NCBI RefSeq assembly: GCF_029051645.1
Contig: NZ_JAACFS010000004.1
Location: 1 to 64,000 of the forward strand
Length of the DNA: 64,000 nt
Reading direction: 5' to 3'
From: Bradyrhizobium sp. CSA112
GTDB taxonomy: Bacteria; Pseudomonadota; Alphaproteobacteria; Rhizobiales; Xanthobacteraceae
The notes under the pieces are model-generated. The model saw only the letters and a program-made list of their open reading frames with translations, did no database searches and was not told the DNA's origin. This document shows positions 34,649 to 42,929 of this stretch, piece by piece (position 1 is the stretch's first letter; every line of letters begins with the position of its first letter). The translations under genes and the position numbers were made by a program.

Positions 34649-36163
34649 CTAGCGGCTTTTGACGAAGCACATGCCGATGCGCGAGATCTTGCCGGCGGCC
34701 TGACAGGTCAGGCCTTCGGCGCAAGTCCAGTCGCGAAAACTAGCGTCATTGTTAGCGGACGGCTTGCCCTGCGCATAGCAATGCGCGCCCCAGCCGTCGT
34801 AATAGTTGGTGCCGGCGAGTTCGGTGCTGCCGCGCAACTGCGGACGGCTGGCGAACCCGCGCGAGTAATCCGGCGACTTGCCGTCGCGCAGGCTTACGAG
34901 AATATCGCGACGGCGGATCTGGTCGCCGAAGAAATGCGGCGACGCCGGCACGACGGTAGAATTCGACGGTTTATCCGCCATCCAGTCGACGCCTGGGAAA
35001 TGAAAACCGCCGATGCCCCGGGTCTGGTGGCAGCCGGAGCAGGTCACGTCGTTGAGCCGCCGTTCGAACCCGGCGAGCGAGCGGATGTTCTGCAGCTTCA
35101 CGCCACCTGCCACAGCCTTCCTGAGCGCCGCCACGACGTCGGCCTCGCTGAACACGGCACCCTCGCCTTGCACCAGTCCGAATTCGGGCTCCAGGTCCGA
35201 TGGATCGAATCCTACCGGCGTTGGCGCAATCGCGCCGCTCGCAAGGAATTTTTCCGGGATCAGCACAGTGCCGCGATCGAACGCGACGAGATTGGCGGGA
35301 TCGAGCAGCCATGCCCTGAACTCGCGCTTGAGGCCATCGTCCGCCAGAAGGCGCGCGCGGTCGATCTGGTTTTCCATCGGCGATTCCGCGAACGCGCGCG
35401 CGTCACGATCGTAGCGAAATACCTTCAACAGATAGTCGGTGCGGAAATCTCGAACCGAAGATTTCGGCGCGTGCGCGATCTGCAGATTGGTCTCGATGCG
35501 GTCGATATTCTCGTGGGTGATCAGGTCGAGCGGGCCATCCCTTACCGACAGCATTCCTCGGAGCGACGCGGCAAGCCAGCGACCCGCGATCTCAGAACAG
35601 TTGATCGCCGCCCCCTCGCCTTTCGCCTTCAGCACGAGGTTCAGCGTCATCGGCAGCCGCGGCGGCGAAGCGTCGTCGCCGGCCGCCTTGTTCGCCCGCG
35701 TCAGGCGGTAGATCAGGCGGATCTCGCCGCAGCTCGCTTCCGCGGCGTAAGTGCGGTCCATGCGGTTGACGATGCCGGCCAGCACGAACCGTGTCTCGGC
35801 CGAGTAAAGCTGCGTGCGGTCGAACAATTGGAAATCAAAACCCTCGCCGACGCCGATGGTCTCCTTCGGCAGGCTCGCTCGGCGCCGCGCGATGTAGCGC
35901 TCGAACTCGCCGTCGATCGCCCGCCGGACCGGCGCCATCGACGGCACGGCGAACAACTCGCTGTTGGCAAGCGGGATGTCAGCCGACCGCTCCGGCAACA
36001 GCAAGCGATCGAGGCGAAATTTTCCGGCGTCGAGTTCGCGCAGCGTCGCGAGATCGGTGACGGCTGTGCCGCGCTCCAGCGCCGCATCCTGTGCCGCATG
36101 CGCCGGCAAAGCGCCGTACAGCAGAGCAAAAACGATGGCGAGAAATCGTGGCACGCGGCTCAT
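34649..36163 (-). CDS. Secreted protein with one CXXCH haem-c site, function unknown
   Basis: A 504-aa protein from ATG 36163 (MSRVPRFLAIVF), which has AGGTGGG upstream, with a signal peptide ending AHAA. A large N-terminal region of unrecognised fold (FVLAGIVNRMDRTYA, CGEIRLIYRLT, LPMTLNLVL) precedes CSGCHQTRGIGGFHF (Cys375, Cys378, His379), a single c-type haem site, with Met residues farther on. The C-terminal part has a Cys pair in DWTCAEGLTCQ and a final MCFVKSR. It is probably a periplasmic monohaem oxidoreductase or electron carrier. No partner enzyme is next to it. Confidence 0.7.
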   Translation of the reverse strand: MSRVPRFLAIVFALLYGALPAHAAQDAALERGTAVTDLATLRELDAGKFRLDRLLLPERSADIPLANSELFAVPSMAPVRRAIDGEFERYIARRRASLPKETIGVGEGFDFQLFDRTQLYSAETRFVLAGIVNRMDRTYAAEASCGEIRLIYRLTRANKAAGDDASPPRLPMTLNLVLKAKGEGAAINCSEIAGRWLAASLRGMLSVRDGPLDLITHENIDRIETNLQIAHAPKSSVRDFRTDYLLKVFRYDRDARAFAESPMENQIDRARLLADDGLKREFRAWLLDPANLVAFDRGTVLIPEKFLASGAIAPTPVGFDPSDLEPEFGLVQGEGAVFSEADVVAALRKAVAGGVKLQNIRSLAGFERRLNDVTCSGCHQTRGIGGFHFPGVDWMADKPSNSTVVPASPHFFGDQIRRRDILVSLRDGKSPDYSRGFASRPQLRGSTELAGTNYYDGWGAHCYAQGKPSANNDASFRDWTCAEGLTCQAAGKISRIGMCFVKSR

Positions 36164-36200
36164 GTCCCACCTAACACCGCGCAAAGAGGTCTATTCAAGG

Positions 36201-36233
36201 AAAAAGGCGCTTCACGTCGCCGTGAAACGCCTT
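36201..36233 (-). terminator. Rho-independent terminator after the coiled-coil protein gene (minus strand)
   Basis: A 13-bp stem with one mismatch: AAGGCGcTTCACG (36204-36216) / CGTGAAaCGCCTT (36221-36233), loop TCGC. Read on the minus strand it is followed by TTTTTCC, and it starts about 20 bp after that gene's stop codon. Confidence 0.8.
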
Positions 36234-36253
36234 CCTGTTCGTATGTCATCCCG

Positions 36254-37321
36254 TCAGCGCGCGACGATCAGGCCCTTGCTGGTCACGACCACCCAGCGAC
36301 CGTCCTGCTTGCGAATGGCGTCGACGCGGCCAACGCCGGGCACGGGATCGCCGGCATAGACCTCATACATGCCGCGACGACCCTCGATCAGGGCGCTGCC
36401 ATTGGAGACGTCGCGCAGTACCCAGCCTTCGACGGTCGGCAGCCGGGCAACTTCGGGCTTGGGCGGCGCCGCTGGCACGGGCGCCGGTGCCGGCGCAGCG
36501 GCCTGCTGCGGTATGGTGCCCGTCACGTCCCTCTCCTTCGCAGGCGCCGGCGCCGCGGCAGCGGTCGTCACAGACGCCTGGGCGGAGCGGAGCTTGTCCA
36601 CGGCCTCGCTGAGCTTGGCGAGCTTCGCGGCGGGCTCGGCCTGCGCCTTCTCGACCTTGTCGAGGCGGTCGCTGGTCTTGTTGAACTGCGTCGTACCGGC
36701 CTTGGCGGTCTGCTCGAGGCTCGCCTTCAGCGCGACGATGTCGGCATCGATCCGCGCCACGGTGGCTTCGAGCGCGCTATCCTTCGTCGACGCCTGGGTG
36801 GCCGAATCTCCGGCCATCAACTTTCCAATCCCTGCGGTTGCCAGCGCGCCGCCCAGCGCGCCCGCCACCGTCGCCAGCGCCACTACGGCGGCCATCGCCC
36901 CGATCCGTCGTTTGCCGGACGATCCTTCCGCCGGCGCAGCCTTCGCATCGGCGCCGGCGCGGTCGCCGGGCGACATGATCATCACATTGGCGGGAAAGCG
37001 TGGTGCTTCCGGCTTTACGGCGTCGATCCTGGGAGCGTCGGTCTTGAGAGCATCGGCCTTGGGAGCGTCGGTCTTGGGAGCGTCGGTCTTGGGAACTTCA
37101 ACCTTTGACGCCTCGGCCTTTGGCGCTTCCATCTTGACGGCCTCCACCTTGGGCGCGTCAGGCTTCGGCGAGGTCTGCTCCTGCTCGGGCGCCAGTCTCG
37201 CCGCCTCGACCTCAGCCGCGGCCGTTACCGGCTCGCTCGGTGCCGGCACATCGGGAGCTGCGGGCCCGGAGCCAAGGGTTCCGGTTTCACCGCTGGTGGG
37301 CTGGGGTTGCTGATCGCTCAC
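36254..37321 (-). CDS. Membrane-anchored Pro/Ala/Lys-rich coiled-coil protein
   Basis: A 355-aa protein. Residues 1-110 are low-complexity, with pentapeptide-like PKTDA/PKAEA repeats encoded by a 15-bp DNA repeat. A single transmembrane helix follows GKRRIGAMAAV (about 138-168). Residues 170-250 are heptad-rich coiled coil (ALEATVARIDADIVALKASL). The C-terminus, EGWVLRDVSNGSALIEGR, is a small beta domain resembling SH3-like or septal-type modules. A TolA-like spacer role between cytoplasm and periplasm is possible. The family is frequent in Bradyrhizobium with no known function. Confidence 0.72.
   Translation of the reverse strand: MSDQQPQPTSGETGTLGSGPAAPDVPAPSEPVTAAAEVEAARLAPEQEQTSPKPDAPKVEAVKMEAPKAEASKVEVPKTDAPKTDAPKADALKTDAPRIDAVKPEAPRFPANVMIMSPGDRAGADAKAAPAEGSSGKRRIGAMAAVVALATVAGALGGALATAGIGKLMAGDSATQASTKDSALEATVARIDADIVALKASLEQTAKAGTTQFNKTSDRLDKVEKAQAEPAAKLAKLSEAVDKLRSAQASVTTAAAAPAPAKERDVTGTIPQQAAAPAPAPVPAAPPKPEVARLPTVEGWVLRDVSNGSALIEGRRGMYEVYAGDPVPGVGRVDAIRKQDGRWVVVTSKGLIVAR
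37020..37169. repeat. Ten-unit 15-bp tandem repeat inside the coiled-coil protein gene
   Basis: Ten consecutive 15-bp units with consensus GCGTCGGTCTTGGGA (plus-strand reading). Units four and five (37065-37094) are identical and outer units are more diverged. Each unit encodes one pentapeptide of the P-K-x-D/E-A type on the minus strand. Multiples of 15 keep the frame, so copy number can vary without inactivating the gene. Confidence 0.85.
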
Positions 37322-37561
37322 GTTGCATTCTCCAGAATTGATTGACCATTTGGTAACTTTTATTGCTTGCCAAATCGTTACCGGCCGCAGCCTTACCGAA
37401 ATTTTAGGAACTCATCCGGCCGGATTTTTGCCGCCAAAGGCAGGCCATCCGGTCCCAAGCTCCCTATGCTGCCCTGCGGCATCCCTGCCGGTTCCGTTTG
37501 CGCCGGTCTGTTTCCCGATTAACATGGACCGACCGACCAGCCAGAAAGGCAGGTGGCCGTC

Positions 37562-37936
37562 ATGACCATCGAGAAATGCATCAACGAGTTTGATGTAGAT
37601 GACGTCATTTTTGAGGAAGGCTCGACCGGGCGGGAACTGTTCGTGGTGCTCGATGGCCAGGTCGAGATTGCCAAGATGAACGGCGCCAGCAAGACGGTGA
37701 TCGTCACGCTCGGCAAGGGTGAATTCTTCGGTGAGATGGCCGTCATTGACGGCTCCTCCCGCTCGGCAACGGCCATCGCCGCGGCGCCCAAAACCCGCGT
37801 GATGCGGATCAATCACGCCCGCTTCGTCTACCTGGTCAGCCAGCAGCCGGCCTTTGCGCTGATGATCATGGATGCGCTCAGCAAGCGCTTGCGGGCCTCC
37901 AACACGGTCGCCTTCAAAGCCGCGGCCGGTTCATGA
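37562..37936 (+). CDS. Stand-alone cyclic-nucleotide-binding domain protein
   Basis: A 124-aa protein consisting only of a CRP-type beta-roll. Segments DVIFEEGSTGRELFVVLDG and VTLGKGEFFGEMAVIDGS are followed by SRSATAIA. The phosphate-binding cassette has the Glu of FGEMA and the Arg of SRSAT that contact cAMP in CRP. No DNA-binding helix-turn-helix or effector domain is attached, so it must act through a partner. The start ATG 37562 was chosen over an in-frame GTG at 37553. The stop overlaps the metallo-hydrolase start (ATGA), which makes that enzyme the likely partner. Confidence 0.85.
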   Translation: MTIEKCINEFDVDDVIFEEGSTGRELFVVLDGQVEIAKMNGASKTVIVTLGKGEFFGEMAVIDGSSRSATAIAAAPKTRVMRINHARFVYLVSQQPAFALMIMDALSKRLRASNTVAFKAAAGS

Positions 37937-38742
37937 GCGAGCGCAGACCGAGCCCATTCAAGACGCTGCGCGACAGCGAGGTCTGTACGCTGATCGAGGC
38001 GGCCGAGAACGTCTATCAGATACGCTTCAAGAACCGCGGGGCGAACGCCTATCTGGTGCGTGGCAGCTCGCGCACCATCCTGATCGATGTCGGGCTGTCG
38101 TCAAACTATCCGCACCTGCTGGCGTCCCTCGACCATATCGGCGTGAAGCCCGACGACATCGACATGGTGGTGCTGAGCCACGAGCATCTCGACCACATCG
38201 GCGCTGCCTATCATTTCCACGGCCGCGCCTTTATCGCCGCACATCGCCTGGCCGCCAACAAGATCATGCTGCGCGACGACTTCTCGATGCTACGCAAGAT
38301 GTTCAACGAGCCGAACGTGCCGATCAATATCGATCTCTGGCTGGAAGAAGGCAATCTGATCGACCTCGGCAATTTCCGCCTCAACGTGATGTACACGCCC
38401 GGCCACACCTCGGCCTGTATCACTTTGTTCGATCAGGACAAGGGGCTGTTGTTCGCCTCCGACACGCTGATGCCCGGCGGGGTGATGGGCGGGGTGTTCG
38501 GCTCCGGCAGCATCGCCGATTACATCCAGTCACTGGAACGGCTGAAGGGCCTGGACTCGAAGATCCTGCTGTCGGGGCATGGGCGGCTATCCGACACACC
38601 GCAAGAGGACGTGCGCATCGCGATCCAGCGTTCGCACGGATTGCTGTCGGACACCGCGCAATTGTTCGACGCGCTCGATGCACGAGCGAACTTCGAGCCG
38701 ATCATGCAGTCGGTACGCGACCTCAACAAGCTCGACGACTGA
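37933..38742 (+). CDS. Metallo-beta-lactamase-fold hydrolase
   Basis: A 269-aa MBL-fold protein with the metal motif SHEHLDHIG (HxHxDH), a further His in MYTPGHTSAC, Asp in FASDTLMPGG, and His in LSGHGRLSD, which completes a binuclear site. The N-terminal NVYQIRFKNRGANAYLVRG and ILIDVGLS are typical of the glyoxalase-II/lactonase-like branch. It is translationally coupled to the cNMP-binding protein (ATGA). cAMP could therefore gate its activity, or it could act on a nucleotide-like signal, but neither is shown. The substrate is unknown. Confidence 0.85.
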   Translation: MSERRPSPFKTLRDSEVCTLIEAAENVYQIRFKNRGANAYLVRGSSRTILIDVGLSSNYPHLLASLDHIGVKPDDIDMVVLSHEHLDHIGAAYHFHGRAFIAAHRLAANKIMLRDDFSMLRKMFNEPNVPINIDLWLEEGNLIDLGNFRLNVMYTPGHTSACITLFDQDKGLLFASDTLMPGGVMGGVFGSGSIADYIQSLERLKGLDSKILLSGHGRLSDTPQEDVRIAIQRSHGLLSDTAQLFDALDARANFEPIMQSVRDLNKLDD

Positions 38743-38743
38743 C

Positions 38744-38855
38744 CGTCATTGCGAGCGCCAGCGCAGCAATCCATCGTCCCGCACGGTAAGAATGGATTGC
38801 TTCGTCGCCATCGCTCCCTTGCACAAACGCTTCGCGTTTGTCGCAGGCAATGACG
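38744..38855. repeat. Palindromic intergenic element (family A, copy 2)
   Basis: Outer arms CGTCATTGC (38744-38752) / GCAATGACG (38847-38855) and inner arms AGCAATCCAT (38765-38774) / ATGGATTGCT (38792-38801), the same sequences as the copy at 16904-17023. An extra hairpin CAAACGC-TTC-GCGTTTG is inserted in its right half (38824-38840). Confidence 0.85.
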
Positions 38856-38954
38856 CGGAGAGAAAAGCCCATCGCCCATTTGACAAATGACATGGCGGCC
38901 TGTTCAACGGTTCCCCAACAACACTGCATAAAAAACATCGGGAGAGACAGCACC

Positions 38955-39569
38955 ATGAAGTTCTACGATTCGGTCGGACCGAACCCGCGCATCGTCCGCA
39001 TGTTTATGGCGGAGAAGGGCATCGAGATGCCGAAGCAGACCGTCGACCTGCGCAAAGGCGAGAATCGCGAGGCCGAGCATCTGAAGCGCAATCCGCATGG
39101 GCAGATGCCGACCCTCGAACTCGACGACGGCAACTACCTCTCCGAAATCACCGCGATCTGCGAATATCTCGAAGAGAAGCATCCGAACCCTCCGCTGATC
39201 GGAGCGACGCCGGAAGAGCGCGCCGAATGCCGGATGTGGACGCGCCGCGTCGATCTCAACATCTGCGAGCATATGGGGAACGGCTTCCGCTTCGGCGAAG
39301 GGCTGAAGTTTTTCGAGAAGCGGATTCCCTGCGCGCCCGAGGCCTCGCCCGGCCTCAAGATGATCGCCGCCAATCGGCTGCAATGGCTCAATGGCCAGAT
39401 GGCTGACGGCCGCGACTATCTGTGCGGTAAGCGCTTCACGCTGGCGGACATCCTGCTCTATGGCTGGCTCGATTTCGGCGGCCAGGTCGGCCAGCCGCTG
39501 GACACCGCCAACGCCAACATCGTCGCCTGGATGGCCCGGGTAGCCGAGCGGCCTTCTGCGAAGGCGTGA
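38955..39569 (+). CDS. Glutathione S-transferase
   Basis: A 204-aa GST from ATG 38955, with GGGAGAG about ten bases upstream; the frame upstream of it overlaps the palindromic element. The thioredoxin-like domain starts MKFYDSVGPNPRIVRMFMAE, followed by NPHGQMPTLELDDGNYLSEI with cis-Pro and the Ser that binds the gamma-glutamyl group. The helical domain contains KRFTLADILLYGWLDF, the N-cap motif. The substrate is unknown. It stands alone, followed by a terminator-like hairpin. Confidence 0.87.
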   Translation: MKFYDSVGPNPRIVRMFMAEKGIEMPKQTVDLRKGENREAEHLKRNPHGQMPTLELDDGNYLSEITAICEYLEEKHPNPPLIGATPEERAECRMWTRRVDLNICEHMGNGFRFGEGLKFFEKRIPCAPEASPGLKMIAANRLQWLNGQMADGRDYLCGKRFTLADILLYGWLDFGGQVGQPLDTANANIVAWMARVAERPSAKA

Positions 39570-39640
39570 ACCCATTACTGTCCGGTTGTAGAACCGGCGA
39601 CGTAATATCGAGAAGTTCAGCTCGCCGGTCGATCAAGAGA

Positions 39641-39670
39641 AAGGCCGGCGGGCGTTACGCCGCCGACCTT
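39641..39670 (+). terminator. Terminator-like hairpin after the GST gene
   Basis: An 11-bp stem with one mismatch, AAGGCCGGCGG / CCGCCGACCTT, loop GCGTTACG, about 70 bp after the stop codon. It is followed by GTCTTG, so the T-run is weak. Confidence 0.45.
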
Positions 39671-39858
39671 GTCTTGCAACTGCCGGCTCGTGAGTCCGGT
39701 TCCGTTGCTTTGCATTACGGTTGCTAGAACTATTTTGATAGGTAGCACCCGGTGCCGGCTGACGCCATTGCGCGCACGTATTGCCGAACTGTACCGAGGT
39801 AGGCTCACACCATGGAAACGGATGAGCCTACCATCCTTTGGTTTGGGGTGCTGGTGAG

Positions 39859-40356
39859 CTAGATCACCACCGGCGTATCCGGCAGTTCATTCGACCCGTC
39901 ACCGCTCCTCGGAAAATGTGCGGCCAATTCGCGCGACACAGCCTCGACGCCCCTGATCACACCACGCTCGAAATTTCCTGCCCTGAAATCGATCTCCATC
40001 TCCTTGCAGATTTTTTCCCAACCTTCTGTGCCGACCTTGGCGTTGATGCCGCGGTCGGCGACGATCTCGACGTCGTGATCGGCGAGCAGAAGGTAGATCA
40101 GCACGCCGTTATTGTGCGCGGTGTCCCAGATGCGGAGCTGGGAAAAGACATCCAGTGCCCGTTCCCGCGCCGGCTGGTTATGAAACAGTGGGGCGCCGTC
40201 GAGCGCGCCTTCGACCACGAAGCGAAGCTGTCCCGAATGCGTAGTCTCGCCCGCTTTGATGGCGCTCTCGATCCGCGCCAACACGTCCGGCGGGAATGCG
40301 ACGCGGCGCCGCCAGTGGTGCTGCAGAAGATGTCTGGTAATGCGTCGGATGCTCAT
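39859..40356 (-). CDS. TPM-domain protein
   Basis: A 165-aa protein with a TPM (formerly DUF477) domain. Segments IESAIKAGETTHSGQLRFVV, ALDVFSQLRIWDTAHNNGVLIYLL and DHDVEIVADRGINAKVG correspond to the fold of YgcG-like proteins. There is no signal peptide, so unlike its upstream neighbour it appears cytoplasmic. It is the third gene of a lemA-TPM-TPM operon (2-bp gap). It may bind or regulate the membrane TPM protein. Confidence 0.85.
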   Translation of the reverse strand: MSIRRITRHLLQHHWRRRVAFPPDVLARIESAIKAGETTHSGQLRFVVEGALDGAPLFHNQPARERALDVFSQLRIWDTAHNNGVLIYLLLADHDVEIVADRGINAKVGTEGWEKICKEMEIDFRAGNFERGVIRGVEAVSRELAAHFPRSGDGSNELPDTPVVI

Positions 40357-40358
40357 GT

Positions 40359-41288
40359 CTACCAGCTCCCCGAGGCGCCGCCGCCGCCAAAGTTGCCGCC
40401 GCCACCGCTGAACCCGCCACTATCGCTACCCCTGGAGCCGCTGCCGCCCGACCAGGACCCGCCGCTGCCGCCCATGACCCATCCGCCATTGTCCCGGTCA
40501 TATCGGCGCCGCCCCACGCTTGGGCCGGTCGAACCCAAATTCTGGAAGAGGAAGGTGACGACGAAAGCGATAAAGCCCACCAGCATTGCGGCCGCGAGCG
40601 ATCCCGCGACAAACCAGGCGACAACGCCAACGATGCCGCCGGTCGCCAGCGCGCCGATGAATCTGCCAAGAAAACTGCGCAGCGCCGCCGCGAGGATGAT
40701 AAGCCCAAAGATGACAAACGGATTGCCCGGGTTGAGGTAATTGAGCAGTTCAGACGTCTCCCAATGCGGCGGTGCCGGTTCCGGCAGCTTCTCGCCCTCG
40801 GCGACCTGGACCATTCGGTTGACGCCCGCCGAGACGCCACCGGCGAAATCGCCGGCCTTGAATTTGGGCGTGATGTCTTCGTCGATGATGCGCTTGGTGG
40901 TGACGTCGGTGAGCGCGCCCTCGAGGCCGTAACCAACCTCGATCCGCAAGCGGCGATCGTTCTTGGCGATGACGAGCAGCGCGCCGTCGTCGACCTTCTT
41001 GCGGCCGATCTTCCAGGCTTCCGCGACCCGGAGCGCGAACTGTTCGATCGCCTCGCCGTCCGTCGTCGGCACGATCAGCACCGCGATCTGGCTGCCCTTG
41101 CGCGTCTCCAGATCCTTCAGCGTCTGCGTCTGCGCGGCGATATCGCCGGCTGCGAGCGTCCCAGTCTGGTCGACCACCCGTCCGCTCAAGGCTGGCACCG
41201 CGACGAGCGCCAGCGCCGAACAAGCCCAGCACAGCAGCAGCGCAAGAATGCAAGCTCTTGCAGCGTTCATCGCGGATCGTCCGCTCAC
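40359..41288 (-). CDS. YgcG-like TPM-domain membrane protein
   Basis: A 309-aa protein with a signal peptide (MNAARACILALLLCWACSAL) and a periplasmic TPM domain (GRVVDQTGTLAAGD, LETRKGSQIAVLIVPTTDG, VDDGALLVIAKNDRRLRIEVG). Two transmembrane helices follow (about 195-245). The Gly/Ser-rich tail FSGGGGNFGGGGASGSW is typical of the family. TPM proteins act in envelope maintenance and, in plants, PSII repair. The start may be GTG 41288 or ATG 41270; the GTG lies 5 bp after the lemA stop. It is in an operon with lemA. Confidence 0.88.
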   Translation of the reverse strand: MSGRSAMNAARACILALLLCWACSALALVAVPALSGRVVDQTGTLAAGDIAAQTQTLKDLETRKGSQIAVLIVPTTDGEAIEQFALRVAEAWKIGRKKVDDGALLVIAKNDRRLRIEVGYGLEGALTDVTTKRIIDEDITPKFKAGDFAGGVSAGVNRMVQVAEGEKLPEPAPPHWETSELLNYLNPGNPFVIFGLIILAAALRSFLGRFIGALATGGIVGVVAWFVAGSLAAAMLVGFIAFVVTFLFQNLGSTGPSVGRRRYDRDNGGWVMGGSGGSWSGGSGSRGSDSGGFSGGGGNFGGGGASGSW

Positions 41289-41293
41289 CCCCG

Positions 41294-41902
41294 CTACTTC
41301 GCGGGCGCCGGCGTCGGGTTGAAATCCACCTTCGGCGCCGTCGAGATCGCCTTCTCGTTCTCGACCGTGAAGGCCGGCTTCTCCTTGTAGCCGAACGCCA
41401 TCGCCGTCAGGTTGTTCGGGAAGGTGCGGATGCCCACGTTATAGTCCTGCACCGCGTTGATGTAGCGGTTTCGCGCCACGGTGATGCGGTTCTCGGTGCC
41501 TTCGAGCTGCGCCATCAGGTCGCGAAACAGCGCGTCCGATTTGAGCTGCGGATAGTTTTCGGTCACGACCAACAGCCGCGACAGCGCGCTCGTGAGCTCG
41601 CTCTGGGCAGCCTGGAATTTCTGGAACGCGGCGGGATCGTTCAACACTTCCGGCGTCGCCTGGACGCTGCCTACCTTGGCACGCGCGTTGGTGACCCCGA
41701 GCAGCACGTCCTTTTCCTGCTGCGCAAAGCCCTTCACGGAATTGACGAGGTTGGGCACCAGATCGGCGCGGCGCTGATACTGGTTGACCACTTCCGACCA
41801 GCCCGACTTGACCTGCTCGTCATTGGTCTGGATCGCGTTGTAGCCGCAATTGGTCAGGCTCAGGCACGACAGCGCCGCCAGCACGGTCCATAATCTGCGC
41901 AT
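41294..41902 (-). CDS. LemA family lipoprotein
   Basis: A 202-aa protein from ATG 41902 (MRRLWTVLAAL), with GGGAGAG upstream. The lipobox LTNC predicts lipidation at the Cys of NCGYN. The LemA domain contains CGYNAIQTNDEQVKSGWSEV, YQRRADLVPNLVNSVKG, ALSRLLVVTENYPQLKSDA, RDLMAQLEGTENRI and VARNRYINAVQDYN. LemA proteins are helical envelope proteins often paired with TPM proteins, as here. It leads the three-gene operon. Confidence 0.92.
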   Translation of the reverse strand: MRRLWTVLAALSCLSLTNCGYNAIQTNDEQVKSGWSEVVNQYQRRADLVPNLVNSVKGFAQQEKDVLLGVTNARAKVGSVQATPEVLNDPAAFQKFQAAQSELTSALSRLLVVTENYPQLKSDALFRDLMAQLEGTENRITVARNRYINAVQDYNVGIRTFPNNLTAMAFGYKEKPAFTVENEKAISTAPKVDFNPTPAPAK

Positions 41903-42058
41903 CGAGCTCTCCCAAAGAGAGCTAAACGCCAACCCGTCGGATTGGTTGCGTCAGGTATGCAAGGCGTAAGCCGTCTCAGGTCTATTTCGCAGCCGACGGC
42001 CCTTGCCTATCGTTCGCTGAAATAACAACATGGCCGGATAACAATAGAGGGAGGGCGC

Positions 42059-42910
42059 ATGACCGCGTTCGAGACCATCGTCGTGGAGCGGCCGGAGCCG
42101 CGCATCGCGCGGATCGTGATGAACCGGCCGGAGGCGCGCAACGCTCAGAACCTGCAGATGACCTACGACCTCAACGCTGCCTTCGACCAGGCGGTGCAGG
42201 ACGATGCGGTCAAGGTCATCATCCTTGCCGGCAACGGCCCGCATTTTTCGTCAGGGCATGACCTGCGCCCCGGAGCCAAGAACACCACCGGCGTAGATTT
42301 TCCGCCGGTCGGAAATTGGGGCGGGTTCGCCGAACCCAACGCGCACGGCCGCTTTGCGCGCGAGCAGGAAATCTATCTGCAGATCACACGGCGCTGGCGC
42401 AATCTGGCAAAGCCTACGATCGCGGAAGTGCACGGAAAATGCATTGCCGGCGGCCTGATGCTGGCCTGGGCCTGCGACCTCATCGTCGCAAGCCATGATG
42501 CGGAGTTCCGTGATCCCGTCGTCACCATGGGCGTCTGCGGCGTCGAATGGTTCGTGCATCCCTGGGAGCTCGGTCCGCGCAAGGCCAAGGAATTGCTGTT
42601 CACAGCAGACGTCTGGAGCGCGGAGGAAGCGCATCGGCTCGGCATGGTCAATCGCGTGGTGCCGCGCGACGAACTATCCTCGTTCGTGATGAAGCTCGCT
42701 GAAAGGATCGCTGCAAAACCTTCGTTCGCGCTGAAGCTGACAAAGGAAGCCGTCAATCGCTCGGTCGACGTGATGGGACAACCCGCGGCGATCGAGCAGG
42801 CGTTCGCGCTGCATCAGCTCTGCCACGCGCATAACCTGCAGGAATTCGGAATGATCGTGGATCCCGCAGGATTGCACCCCTCCGTCCAGAAGCCGGCACA
42901 GGCAAAATAG
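42059..42910 (+). CDS. Enoyl-CoA hydratase/isomerase family protein
   Basis: A 283-aa crotonase-fold enzyme. The oxyanion-hole segments are GPHFSSGHDLRPG and VHGKCIAGGLMLAWACD; the second has the GG pair expected for CoA thioester binding. Glu and Asp catalytic positions follow in FRDPVVTMGVCGVEWFVHP, which differs from the canonical G-x-x-PE motif, so the exact reaction (hydratase, isomerase or hydrolase) is uncertain. It lies 19 bp before two acyl-CoA dehydrogenase genes and probably forms a beta-oxidation-like operon with them. Confidence 0.85.
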   Translation: MTAFETIVVERPEPRIARIVMNRPEARNAQNLQMTYDLNAAFDQAVQDDAVKVIILAGNGPHFSSGHDLRPGAKNTTGVDFPPVGNWGGFAEPNAHGRFAREQEIYLQITRRWRNLAKPTIAEVHGKCIAGGLMLAWACDLIVASHDAEFRDPVVTMGVCGVEWFVHPWELGPRKAKELLFTADVWSAEEAHRLGMVNRVVPRDELSSFVMKLAERIAAKPSFALKLTKEAVNRSVDVMGQPAAIEQAFALHQLCHAHNLQEFGMIVDPAGLHPSVQKPAQAK

Positions 42911-42929
42911 AACAAGCAAAGAAAATCAG

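Noticed and set aside
34634..37108. 824-aa plus-strand frame spanning two minus-strand genes
   Set aside because: It crosses a terminator and two genes with good ribosome-binding sites. Its composition is Arg/His/Gln-rich without any domain.
37020..37169. CRISPR-like array
   Set aside because: The 15-bp repeats are directly adjacent, without spacers, and are in frame inside a coding gene. No cas genes are present.
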